A stretch of 64,000 bases of DNA from positions 1 through 64,000 of the forward strand of contig NZ_BMQF01000011.1 of the NCBI RefSeq assembly GCF_014647975.1, given 5' to 3'. Numbering within the stretch: position 1 is the stretch's first letter; each line of letters begins with the position of its first letter. The translations under genes were made by a program, and so were the position numbers. The notes beneath the pieces were generated by a model that was given only the letters and a program-made list of their open reading frames with translations, was not told the origin of the DNA and made no database searches. Below, piece after piece: positions 1-7,168 of the stretch. Source of the stretch: Streptomyces fumigatiscleroticus. Lineage in GTDB: Bacteria; Actinomycetota; Actinomycetes; Streptomycetales; Streptomycetaceae.

Positions 1-59
1 CGGACGCTTCCTTCGTACTCACCCTCTCGGGCTTTCCTCCGGGCGCTTCCCTTCGGTGT

Positions 60-160
60 TTCCGACTCTATCAGATCCTTTTCCGATCCGATTTCCTCGG
101 CGCTTTCCAGGTTCCCGCTCTCGCGTTTCCCTTTCCGGCGGTTCCGACTCTATCAGATCC
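60..160 (-). repeat. 19-bp direct repeat in the rrn leader
   Basis: The 19-base sequence TTCCGACTCTATCAGATCC occurs at 60-78 and again at 142-160. The repeat sits inside the rRNA operon leader and probably marks duplicated promoter or leader-processing elements. Its role is inferred; the repetition is seen directly. Confidence 0.85.
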
Positions 161-226
161 TCTCGGGCCTGATTCCCAGTCAGTTGGGTTTGTCCTCGCG
201 GCCGTTGGGCCGTTCCGACGTCTCAA

Positions 227-256
227 ACCTTAGCGGATCCGCTCGGCGATTCCCAA
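227..256 (-). promoter_or_regulatory. Putative rrn promoter (downstream)
   Basis: On the minus strand a -35 box TTGGGA (251-256) is followed after 18 bases by a -10 box TAAGGT (227-232). The position in the rRNA leader and the shared -10 box with the upstream promoter support the call. Confidence 0.55.
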
Positions 257-419
257 TCGGGCCGTTCCGGCCGATCGAGCCGACGACAACCAGGCGGAAT
301 TCAATTCCGGACACGCCGGAATTGGTCCCGCTGGGAGATCGTGCTGGTGGTTTGAGGTGCCGCTGCTGCGGCGGAAGGTGCTGCCGAAGAACCGTTAAGG
401 CTCCGCGGCAACCCGAAGA

Positions 420-448
420 ACCTTACGGATCGCGGGAGGCAGTGTCAA
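420..448 (-). promoter_or_regulatory. Putative rrn promoter (upstream, strong)
   Basis: On the minus strand a perfect -35 box TTGACA (443-448) and a -10 box TAAGGT (420-425) are separated by 17 bases. A second TTGACA lies just upstream at 456-461. This is close to consensus for the main vegetative sigma factor and suits an rRNA operon. Confidence 0.7.
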
Positions 449-491
449 GCACCTGTGTCAAGGTTTTTTACGGGGCTCCCCGGGGCGGGCC

Positions 492-1061
492 TCAGTCCAG
501 GTCGCTGAGCCGGCCGCCGGCGTCCGGCTGGGCGTGCTCCACCCTGCGCAGCAGGCGGGTCAGGACTTCACCGAGGGCCGTGCGCTCCTCGGGGGAGAGG
601 TCCTGGAGCAGGTCCTCCTCGAAGACGGAGGCGAGGCGCATGGCCTCCAGCCACTTCCCGCGGCCGTCATGCGTCAGCTCGACGATGACACGGACCCGGT
701 TGGACTCGTCGCGCTCCCGGGTGACCAGGCCCTCGGAGACCATGCGGTCGATCCGGTGGGTCATCGCGGCCGGGGTGAGACCGAGGCGCTTGGCGAGGTC
801 GCCGGGGCCCATCCGGTAGGGGGCGCCGGACAGGACGAGCGCCTTGAGGACCTCCCACTCGGCGTTGCTGATGCCGAGCTCGGCGGTCTGACGGCCGTAG
901 GCGACGTTCATACGGCGGTTCAGCCGGGAGAGCGCGGAGACGATCTTCTCGACCTGGGGGTCGAGGTCCTGGAACTCGCGCTGGTAGGCGGCGATCTGTT
1001 CTTCGAGTGTCGGCTCGCCGGCGCCGGAGGTGTCGCCCATGGCCGCAGTATCGCACGGCAC
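492..1061 (-). CDS. MarR-family transcriptional regulator
   Basis: The 189-residue product has the winged helix-turn-helix layout of MarR regulators: an N-terminal dimerisation helix, then a recognition region (PGDLAKRLGLTPAAMTHRID, about residues 86-105) and a wing with basic residues (ERDESNRVRVIVELTHDG). It is transcribed divergently from an MFS transporter, the classic arrangement for a MarR repressor of an efflux pump. GTG at 1061 has an AAGG box seven bases upstream; an internal ATG at 1040 is the alternative start. The effector ligand is unknown. Palindromes in the shared intergenic region are likely its operators. Confidence 0.88.
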   Translation of the reverse strand: MPCDTAAMGDTSGAGEPTLEEQIAAYQREFQDLDPQVEKIVSALSRLNRRMNVAYGRQTAELGISNAEWEVLKALVLSGAPYRMGPGDLAKRLGLTPAAMTHRIDRMVSEGLVTRERDESNRVRVIVELTHDGRGKWLEAMRLASVFEEDLLQDLSPEERTALGEVLTRLLRRVEHAQPDAGGRLSDLD

Positions 1062-1072
1062 CGCTTTGCCTT

Positions 1073-1126
1073 GAAGTCCTTCGGAATATAGCCTTTAGCT
1101 TCGAAGTTTAAAGCTGAAGTCTTCAG
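1073..1126. promoter_or_regulatory. Palindromic operator cluster between marR-type gene and MFS gene
   Basis: Three dyads lie in the 90-bp gap: GAAG-TC-CTTC at 1073-1082, an imperfect AT-rich palindrome centred on TTCGAA (1100-1105), and a perfect CTGAAG-T-CTTCAG at 1114-1126. Repeated GAAG/CTTC half-sites between divergent genes are what one expects for MarR dimers. The binding protein is inferred from position. Confidence 0.55.
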
Positions 1127-1150
1127 TTCTAACTAGTGGAAGAGGTGAAC

Positions 1151-2440
1151 GTGACCAGGGGCATGGGCGCAGCGATGCGCCGGATCCACGTGGGCAACGC
1201 ACTCAGCGCGTTCGGGCTCGGCTTCACCGTCCCCTACCTGTACGTCTATGTGGCGCAGGTGCGGGACCTGGGTGCCACGACGGCGGGTCTCGTGCTCGCC
1301 GTCTTCGCCGTGGCCGCGCTGCTGGTGCTGCCGTTCGCCGGGCGGGCCATCGTCCGGCGGGGTCCGCTGCCGGTGCTGCTCGCCGCTCTGGTCGTCGCCG
1401 CTCTGGGAGCGGTCGGTCTGGGGCTGGCGGGCGGTGCGGCGACCGTGCTGCTGTCGGCGGCGGCGCTCGGGGCCGGGCAGGCCGTGATGCAGCCGGCGCT
1501 GGCGACGATGATTGTCGACTGCTCGACGGCCGACACGCGGTCGCGGGCGTTCGCCTTGCAGTTCTTCCTTCAGAACCTCGGGCTCGGCATCGGTGGGCTC
1601 ATCGGCGGTCATCTGGTGGACACGACCCGCGCCTCGTCGTTCACGCTGCTCTTCTCGATCGAGGCGGCGATGTTCCTGCTGCTGGTCGCGGTGGTGGCGA
1701 CGGTGCGGATGCCGCGGGCGCCGCGGGTCGGGGCGGTGCCGGAGCGGTCCGGCAAGGGGGACTGGAAGCAGCTGCTGGGCAACCGGGCCATGGTGCAGCT
1801 GTGCGTCCTGGGGTTCGTGCTGTTCTTCGCCTGCTACGGGCAGTTCGAGTCGGGGCTGAGCGCGTACGGCACCGAGGCCGCCGGTATCTCGACGTCCACG
1901 CTGGGGACGGCGCTCGCGGCGAACACGCTGATGATCGTGGTCGCGCAGTTCGCGGTGCTGAAGTTCGTGGAGCGGCGGCGCCGCTCGCGGGTGATCGCCG
2001 CCGTGGGGCTGGTCTGGGCCGTGGCGTGGGCCGTGGCCGGGTACGCGGGGCTGGGCCACGGCAGCCAGGCGATGGCGACGGCCGCGTTCGTCTCGACGTA
2101 CGCCCTGTTCGGGCTGGGTGAGGCGATGCTGTCGCCGACGCTGGCGCCGCTGGTCGCCGATCTGGCGCCGCAGGGCCTGGCCGGTCAGTACAACTCGGCG
2201 TTCGCGCTGGTCAAGCAGCTCGCGCTGGCGATCGGACCGGCGGTGGGCGGACCGCTGGGGGCCTCGCTGCCCGCGCCGTACATCGTGACCTTCCTGCTGT
2301 TCTCGCTCGGGATCACCGCGCTGGCGCTGCGGCTCGGGCGGCGGCTCACGGACGTGCAGGACCAGCCGGGACGGGTCGAGAGCCGGGTGGTGGCGCAGGG
2401 CGGCGCCTCCGCCGAGGGGCACGCGCCCGCCCACGCCTGA
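1151..2440 (+). CDS. MFS transporter (probable efflux pump)
   Basis: The product is about 429 residues of almost continuous hydrophobic segments, consistent with 12 membrane helices of the major facilitator superfamily. It has a basic loop after the second helix (GRAIVRRGPLP) and a central loop (PERSGKGDWKQLLGN). I place the start at GTG 1151 because GGAAGAGG (1138-1145) is correctly spaced five bases upstream; the more upstream GTG at 1136 overlaps that box. It is divergent from the MarR gene and probably repressed by it. The substrate cannot be told from the sequence. Confidence 0.85.
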   Translation: MTRGMGAAMRRIHVGNALSAFGLGFTVPYLYVYVAQVRDLGATTAGLVLAVFAVAALLVLPFAGRAIVRRGPLPVLLAALVVAALGAVGLGLAGGAATVLLSAAALGAGQAVMQPALATMIVDCSTADTRSRAFALQFFLQNLGLGIGGLIGGHLVDTTRASSFTLLFSIEAAMFLLLVAVVATVRMPRAPRVGAVPERSGKGDWKQLLGNRAMVQLCVLGFVLFFACYGQFESGLSAYGTEAAGISTSTLGTALAANTLMIVVAQFAVLKFVERRRRSRVIAAVGLVWAVAWAVAGYAGLGHGSQAMATAAFVSTYALFGLGEAMLSPTLAPLVADLAPQGLAGQYNSAFALVKQLALAIGPAVGGPLGASLPAPYIVTFLLFSLGITALALRLGRRLTDVQDQPGRVESRVVAQGGASAEGHAPAHA

Positions 2441-2464
2441 GGGCGGCGGCCCCGCCCCGCGGCC

Positions 2465-4135
2465 CTACGTCCTCCTCCCCGGCAGGACTCCCGGCAGGAC
2501 TCCCGGCAGGACGAACTCGCACCACACCGCCTTGCCGCCGCCCGGCGTGCGGCGGCTGCCCCAGTTGGAGGCGATCGTCGCGACGATGGCGATGCCGCGC
2601 CCGGACTCGTCGCCGGGTTCGGCGCGGCGGCGCCGGGGGAGGTGGTCGTCGCCGTCGGTGACCTCGACGATCAGTCGGCGGTCGGTGCGGCGGAGCCGGA
2701 GGCGCATGGGGGGCGTGCCGTGCTGGAGGGAGTTGGCGACCAGTTCGCTGGTGGCCAGGACGCCCAGGTCGTGCAGTTCCGCGGGGAAGCGCCAGCTGGT
2801 CAGGACGCCGGAGGCGAAGGCACGCGCGCGGGGGGCCGCCTCGACACCGCCCAGCAGATCCAGCGCCGCGTTGCGGAACAGCTCGCTCTCGGGGCCCCTG
2901 CGGGCGGGGTGCTGGAGGACCAGCACCGCCACGTCGTCGTCGTGGTCGGCCGTCACGCCCGCCGAGCGGACCAGGCGGTCGCAGATCACCTGGGGGCTTC
3001 CGGTGGCGCCGGCCAGCGCGCGCTCCAGGGCGGCGATGCCCTCGTCCAGGTCCTCGTTCCGCCGCTCCACCAGGCCGTCCGTGTAGAGGACCGCCGTCGA
3101 GCCGGGGCCGAGCGGGACCGAGCCCGAGGCGTGCATCCAGCCGCCGGTGCCGAGCGGCGGGCCGGTGGGTTCGTCGGCGCGCAGGACCTTGCCGCTCTCG
3201 TCGCGGACCAGGATGGGCAGATGTCCGGCGGAGGCGTAGACCAGCCGGCCCTCGTTCGGGTCGTGGATGGCGTAGACGCAGGTGGCGATCTGGTTGGCGT
3301 CGATCTCGGTGGCCAGGCCGTCGAGGAGCTGGAGGACCTCGTGCGGGGGCAGGTCCAGGCGGGCGTAGGCGCGCACCGCCGTACGGAGCTGGCCCATGAC
3401 CGCCGCCGCGCGGACGCCGCGGCCCATGACGTCGCCGATCACCAGGGCGGTGCGGCCGCCGCCGAGGGTGATCACGTCGTACCAGTCGCCGCCGACCGCG
3501 GCCTCGGTGCCGCCGGGCTGGTAGGTGGCGGCGATCCGCAGGTCGTCGGGTTCCTCCAGCTCCTGCGGGAGGAGGGAGCGCTGGAGGGTGACGGCGGTCT
3601 CGCGCTGGCGGCGTTCGCTGGCGCGCAGGCGTTCGGCGGCCTCGGCGTGGTCGGTGACGTCGGTGGCGAAGACGAGCACGCCGCCGTCGCCCTCGCTGAC
3701 CGGGGTGCAGGTGAAGGTGTAGGAGCGGCCGTCGGGGGCCTTGCGGGACTTGACCGTGCGGGGTCTGCGGCTGCGCAGGACCTGGTCGAGCAGCGGGAAG
3801 AGGCCGAGGGCGTCGAGTTCGGGGAGCGCCTCCCGGGCCCGTTCGCCCAGCGGGCGTACGCCGAAGGCCGCGACGTAGGCGTCGTTGACGTAGGCGATGC
3901 GGTGGTCGGAGCCGTGCAGGAGGGCGACGAGGGCCGGGACCCGGTCGAGGACGTCACGCACGGGGAGTTCGTCGACGGCGGGGACGGGCGGCGCCGGTTC
4001 CGTCAGCTGTTCGGCACGGGCGGCGGGCACGGAGCCCTCTCCTCCCCTCCGGTCCGGGGAGACCGCGTGCTCGGTCCGCGCTGCGGCGCGGCGCTGCGTT
4101 CCGGGGAGTCGGGCGCTCCAGCGCGTGAAGTTCAC
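2465..4135 (-). CDS. PAS - PP2C (SpoIIE/RsbU-type) phosphatase - HATPase_c regulator
   Basis: This cytoplasmic signalling protein of about 556 residues has a PAS domain (about 60-160), a PP2C-type serine phosphatase domain (about 175-395, with GGDWYD and DVMGRG metal-binding motifs and a DGLVERR stretch) and a C-terminal HATPase_c domain like anti-sigma kinases (about 425-540). Such proteins act in partner-switching control of sigma factors by dephosphorylating anti-anti-sigma factors. GTG 4135 is preferred because AAGGA lies just upstream; a TTG at 4171 would add 12 residues. The tail repeats GVLPG. Its target is not visible here. Confidence 0.85.
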   Translation of the reverse strand: MNFTRWSARLPGTQRRAAARTEHAVSPDRRGGEGSVPAARAEQLTEPAPPVPAVDELPVRDVLDRVPALVALLHGSDHRIAYVNDAYVAAFGVRPLGERAREALPELDALGLFPLLDQVLRSRRPRTVKSRKAPDGRSYTFTCTPVSEGDGGVLVFATDVTDHAEAAERLRASERRQRETAVTLQRSLLPQELEEPDDLRIAATYQPGGTEAAVGGDWYDVITLGGGRTALVIGDVMGRGVRAAAVMGQLRTAVRAYARLDLPPHEVLQLLDGLATEIDANQIATCVYAIHDPNEGRLVYASAGHLPILVRDESGKVLRADEPTGPPLGTGGWMHASGSVPLGPGSTAVLYTDGLVERRNEDLDEGIAALERALAGATGSPQVICDRLVRSAGVTADHDDDVAVLVLQHPARRGPESELFRNAALDLLGGVEAAPRARAFASGVLTSWRFPAELHDLGVLATSELVANSLQHGTPPMRLRLRRTDRRLIVEVTDGDDHLPRRRRAEPGDESGRGIAIVATIASNWGSRRTPGGGKAVWCEFVLPGVLPGVLPGRRT

Positions 4136-4306
4136 GAATCCTTGCCTCGTGTAGTTGTCGGCGACCGGCAACCGGAACCGGCCGGGGCCCGGGGGACCGC
4201 GCGGGACGAGTGGCGGGCCGCCCGCGTCGGTGGACCAGTCTGGCAGGGTCCGGGCGGGCCGACATCCGTCAGACGCCGGGCCGGCCCGTGGAGTTCCTGG
4301 GTCCGG

Positions 4307-5683
4307 TCAGGACGACCCCTTCGGGTCGCCCGGGGGGTCCTGAGAAGGCTTTCCACCGGCCGCGAGTTCGAACTCCGCTCTGGGGTGCTCGAGTGATCCC
4401 AGCGAGACGATCTCCCGGGCGAACAGTCCGGCGAGCGTCCATTCCGCGAGTACACGCGCCTTGCGGTTGACGGTGGGCACCCGGCTGAGGTGGTAGCCGC
4501 GGTGTAACAACCACGCCGGACAGCCCGTCAGCCGGTGCCCGCGGAGTTGGGCCACGCCCTTGTGCAGGCCGAGGGAGGCGACCGAGCCGGCGTGCGCGTG
4601 CGCGTAGGTGCGCAGGGGCTCGCCGCGCAGCGCGCGCACGATGTTGTCGCCGAGCACCTTGGCCTGGCGTACGGCGTGCTGCGCGTTGGGGGCGCACTCC
4701 GTGCCGGGCTCCTCGGCGGTGACGTCGGGGACGGCGGCGGCGTCCCCGGCTGCCCAGGCGTGCTCGACGCCCTCGACGGTGAGCCGCGCGGTGCACTTCA
4801 GCCGTCCGCGGCCGTCCCGGGGCAGGTCGGTCGCGGCGAGGACGGGGTGGGGTCTGACGCCGGCCGTCCAGACGACCGTACGGGTGGGGAAGCGGGCGCC
4901 GTCGCTGAGGACCGCGACGCGGCCGGCGCACGATTCCAGCCGGGTCCGAAGGCGTACGTCGATGTTGCGGCGGCGCAGCTCGGCGACCGTGTAGCGGCCC
5001 AGCTCCTCGCCCACCTCGGGCAGGATGCGCCCGGTGGCCTCGACGAGGATCCACTTCATGTCCTCGGGGCGGACGTTGTGGTAGTACCGCGCGGCGTAGC
5101 GGGCCATGTCCTCCAGTTCGGCGAGCGCCTCGACGCCGGCGTAGCCGCCGCCGACGAAGACGAAGGTGAGCGCCGCGTCGCGGATCGCGGGGTCGCGGGT
5201 GGTGGAGGCGATGTCCATCTGCTCGATGACATGGTTGCGCAGGCCGATGGCCTCCTCGACGGTCCGGAAGCCGATGCCGTGGTCGGCGAGGCCGGGGACG
5301 GGGAGGGTGCGGGAGACGGAGCCGGGCGCGAGGACGAGCTCGTCGTAGGCGATCCGCCGTGCGCCGGTGCCCTCTTCGCCGGTGGCCAGGGTGGTGACGG
5401 TGGCGGTGCGCGCGGCGTGGTCGACGGACTCGGCCTCGCCCACGATCACGTGGCACCTGTCGAGCACCCGGCGCAGCGGAACGACGACATGGCGGGGGGA
5501 GAGGGAGCCCGCGGCCGCCTCGGGAAGGAACGGCTGGTAGGTCATGTACGGGTCGGGGGTGACGACGGTGATCTCGGCGCCGCCCCGTCCGAGTTCGCGT
5601 TTCAGCTTCCGCTGGAGACGCAGGGCCGTGTACATCCCGACGTAGCCGCCGCCGACAACCAGAATGCGCGCACGTTCCTTCAC
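4307..5683 (-). CDS. Type II NADH dehydrogenase (NDH-2), FAD-dependent
   Basis: The protein starts with a dinucleotide-binding fold (ILVVGGGYVGMYTALRL, about residues 7-23) and carries a second one in the middle (LTFVFVGGGYAGVEALAEL), plus the C-terminal AAGDAAAVPD flavin motif and the AQHAVRQA segment. This is the organisation of NDH-2, which oxidises NADH and reduces quinone at the membrane without pumping protons. Length (458) fits. GTG 5683 follows GGGAGG directly, which is unusually tight, so the start is not certain; in-frame upstream sequence is open but not conserved-looking. It is divergent from a TetR gene. Confidence 0.88.
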   Translation of the reverse strand: MKERARILVVGGGYVGMYTALRLQRKLKRELGRGGAEITVVTPDPYMTYQPFLPEAAAGSLSPRHVVVPLRRVLDRCHVIVGEAESVDHAARTATVTTLATGEEGTGARRIAYDELVLAPGSVSRTLPVPGLADHGIGFRTVEEAIGLRNHVIEQMDIASTTRDPAIRDAALTFVFVGGGYAGVEALAELEDMARYAARYYHNVRPEDMKWILVEATGRILPEVGEELGRYTVAELRRRNIDVRLRTRLESCAGRVAVLSDGARFPTRTVVWTAGVRPHPVLAATDLPRDGRGRLKCTARLTVEGVEHAWAAGDAAAVPDVTAEEPGTECAPNAQHAVRQAKVLGDNIVRALRGEPLRTYAHAHAGSVASLGLHKGVAQLRGHRLTGCPAWLLHRGYHLSRVPTVNRKARVLAEWTLAGLFAREIVSLGSLEHPRAEFELAAGGKPSQDPPGDPKGSS

Positions 5684-6062
5684 CCTCCCATGACGCACCC
5701 GGCGCTGCGGTTTGTCCACAGGCCCGGCGACGCGTGTGACGGTGCGCCAAGGCCGCACGGGGTTGGCCGAATTACCCAAGTACGGGTAAGGAGCGCAGGT
5801 CAGCGGGGGTGGCTCAAGTGGCGGCAGGGAGGACATTCGGGATGTATGCGACCCGTACGCCAATCGGGGGTCGCTCCGTGCGGAACCTGCCTCTTCTGAA
5901 TTGACCCCCACTCAACTATGTTCGTCTACCGACGGGGTGTAGGGGGGCGCGCTCATCGGGTCCGCGACGGGCGGAGCCGTGAACCGGGCCACCTCCGCAC
6001 GCCCCGGCTTCCAATGGCGGGGAGAGTCTCCGGGGGGAGACGTCATTACCGGGGGAATACGC
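5684..6062. promoter_or_regulatory. Divergent NDH-2/TetR intergenic region with 18-bp dyad
   Basis: This 379-bp gap holds a perfect inverted repeat TTACCC-N6-GGGTAA at 5772-5789, typical in size for a TetR-family operator. A TTGACC (-35-like) element lies near 5903 pointing towards the TetR gene. No small gene is convincing here. Confidence 0.5.
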
Positions 6063-6830
6063 ATGCATGTTCAGGACTCTCACTGGTCTTCCGCGTCCAC
6101 GGTGACAACCGGGGGCACGGTGGGCGCGGCGGCGGGCAACGGGCGCGGGGACGGCCCGCGGACGACGCCGCTGCGCGTGGACGCACAGCGCAATCTGGAG
6201 CATGTGCTGCGGGCGGCGCGCGAGGTCTTCGGCGAGCTGGGGTACGGCGCGCCGATGGAGGACGTGGCGCGGCGCGCGCGGGTCGGCGTCGGCACGGTGT
6301 ACCGGCGCTTCCCGAGCAAGGACGTCCTGGTGCGGCGGATAGCCGAGGAGGAGACCTCCCGGCTGACCGACCAGGCGCGGGCGGCGCTCGGCCAGGAGGA
6401 CGAGCCGTGGTCGGCGCTCTCCCGCTTCCTGCGCACGTCGGTGGCGTCGGGCGCCGGACGGCTGCTGCCCCCGCAGGTGCTGCGGGTCGGGGTGTCCGAC
6501 GACGGCGGCGACGGTGCCGTGGCCGAGTCGACCCGGGTGCCGCAGCAGCGGACCCAGCCGGGCACCGGTGAGCTGCGGCTGCTGTCGGAGACGGCGGCAC
6601 CGGCCGCCCCGCAGGACGACGCCGGGGCGGCGGCGCTGCTCGACGTGGTGGGCCAGCTCGTGGAGCGGGCACGCACGGCGGGCGAGCTGCGGCCGGACGT
6701 GTCGGTCTCGGACGTACTGCTGGTGATCGCCACGGCGGCGCCCTCGCTGCCGGACGCGGCTCAGCAGGCGGCCGCCTCGGCACGGCTGCTGGACATCCTG
6801 CTGGAAGGTCTGCGCTCGCGGCCGGCGTGA
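6063..6830 (+). CDS. TetR-family transcriptional regulator
   Basis: The 255-residue protein has a TetR N-terminal DNA-binding domain (about residues 42-95) with the helix-turn-helix around MEDVARRARVGVGTVYRRFP, preceded by a 40-residue low-complexity leader. The C-terminal half is variable and would bind the ligand and dimerise. ATG 6063 is chosen because GGGGGAA lies five bases upstream. It faces away from the NDH-2 gene and the TTACCC-N6-GGGTAA dyad lies between them, so autoregulation or control of NDH-2 is plausible but unproven. Confidence 0.87.
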   Translation: MHVQDSHWSSASTVTTGGTVGAAAGNGRGDGPRTTPLRVDAQRNLEHVLRAAREVFGELGYGAPMEDVARRARVGVGTVYRRFPSKDVLVRRIAEEETSRLTDQARAALGQEDEPWSALSRFLRTSVASGAGRLLPPQVLRVGVSDDGGDGAVAESTRVPQQRTQPGTGELRLLSETAAPAAPQDDAGAAALLDVVGQLVERARTAGELRPDVSVSDVLLVIATAAPSLPDAAQQAAASARLLDILLEGLRSRPA

Positions 6831-6850
6831 GACCGGAGCGAGCGGACGTA

Positions 6851-6885
6851 CGCGCCCCGCGGGCCCCTCGGGTCCACGGGGCGCG
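6851..6885 (+). terminator. Hairpin terminator after TetR gene
   Basis: CGCGCCCCG (6851-6859) pairs perfectly with CGGGGCGCG (6877-6885) around a loop that itself can pair (GGGCCC..GGGTCC). It begins 20 bases past the TetR stop codon. There is no U-tract, as is common in Streptomyces. Confidence 0.55.
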
Positions 6886-6993
6886 TTCCGTCGAGACCGC
6901 ACGGGCACGTTCCGTCGAGACCGCACGGGCGCGTTCCGTCGAGACCGCACGGGCACGTTCCGTCGAGACCGCACGGGCACGTTCCGTCGAGGC
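6885..6993. repeat. 24-bp tandem repeat, four copies plus a partial one
   Basis: Units begin at 6885, 6909, 6933, 6957 and 6981, each starting GTTCCGTCGAGACC and varying only at one base (GCAC/GCGC junction). The period is a multiple of three, but no convincing gene contains the array. It fills much of the gap between the TetR gene and the sigma factor. Confidence 0.9.
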
Positions 6994-7168
6994 CATGGCG
7001 GGGCGTCCCGGGCACCGGCGGAGTGCCGGCCGAGTCTTCCCCGGACGGGTGACCTTCACTACCGCGCGACGGCAGGTCCGCACGGACGAGTGACAATCCG
7101 TCCCGCGGTCCCTCTGCCGCGGCGGCCCCTGTGACACCCTCACCCGTTGTTGAGAAGCGATCGGGCAG

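Larger units (their letters stand above)
1..419 (-). promoter_or_regulatory. rRNA operon leader and promoter region (16S gene lies beyond the left edge)
   Basis: Read on the minus strand, this stretch matches what I know of Streptomyces rrn leaders: it ends at the window edge in the GAAGGAAGCGTCCG motif that lies just upstream of 16S rRNA, and carries two copies of a GATCTGATAGAGTCGGAA-type box. No plausible protein is encoded. Two sigma-70-like promoters are visible upstream. The family match is from memory of rrn leaders; the 16S gene itself is outside the window. Confidence 0.8.

Noticed and set aside
6827..7093. An 88-codon frame encoding RARSVETA repeats
   Set aside because: It consists of the 24-bp tandem repeat; there is no ribosome-binding site and the frame exists because the period is divisible by three.
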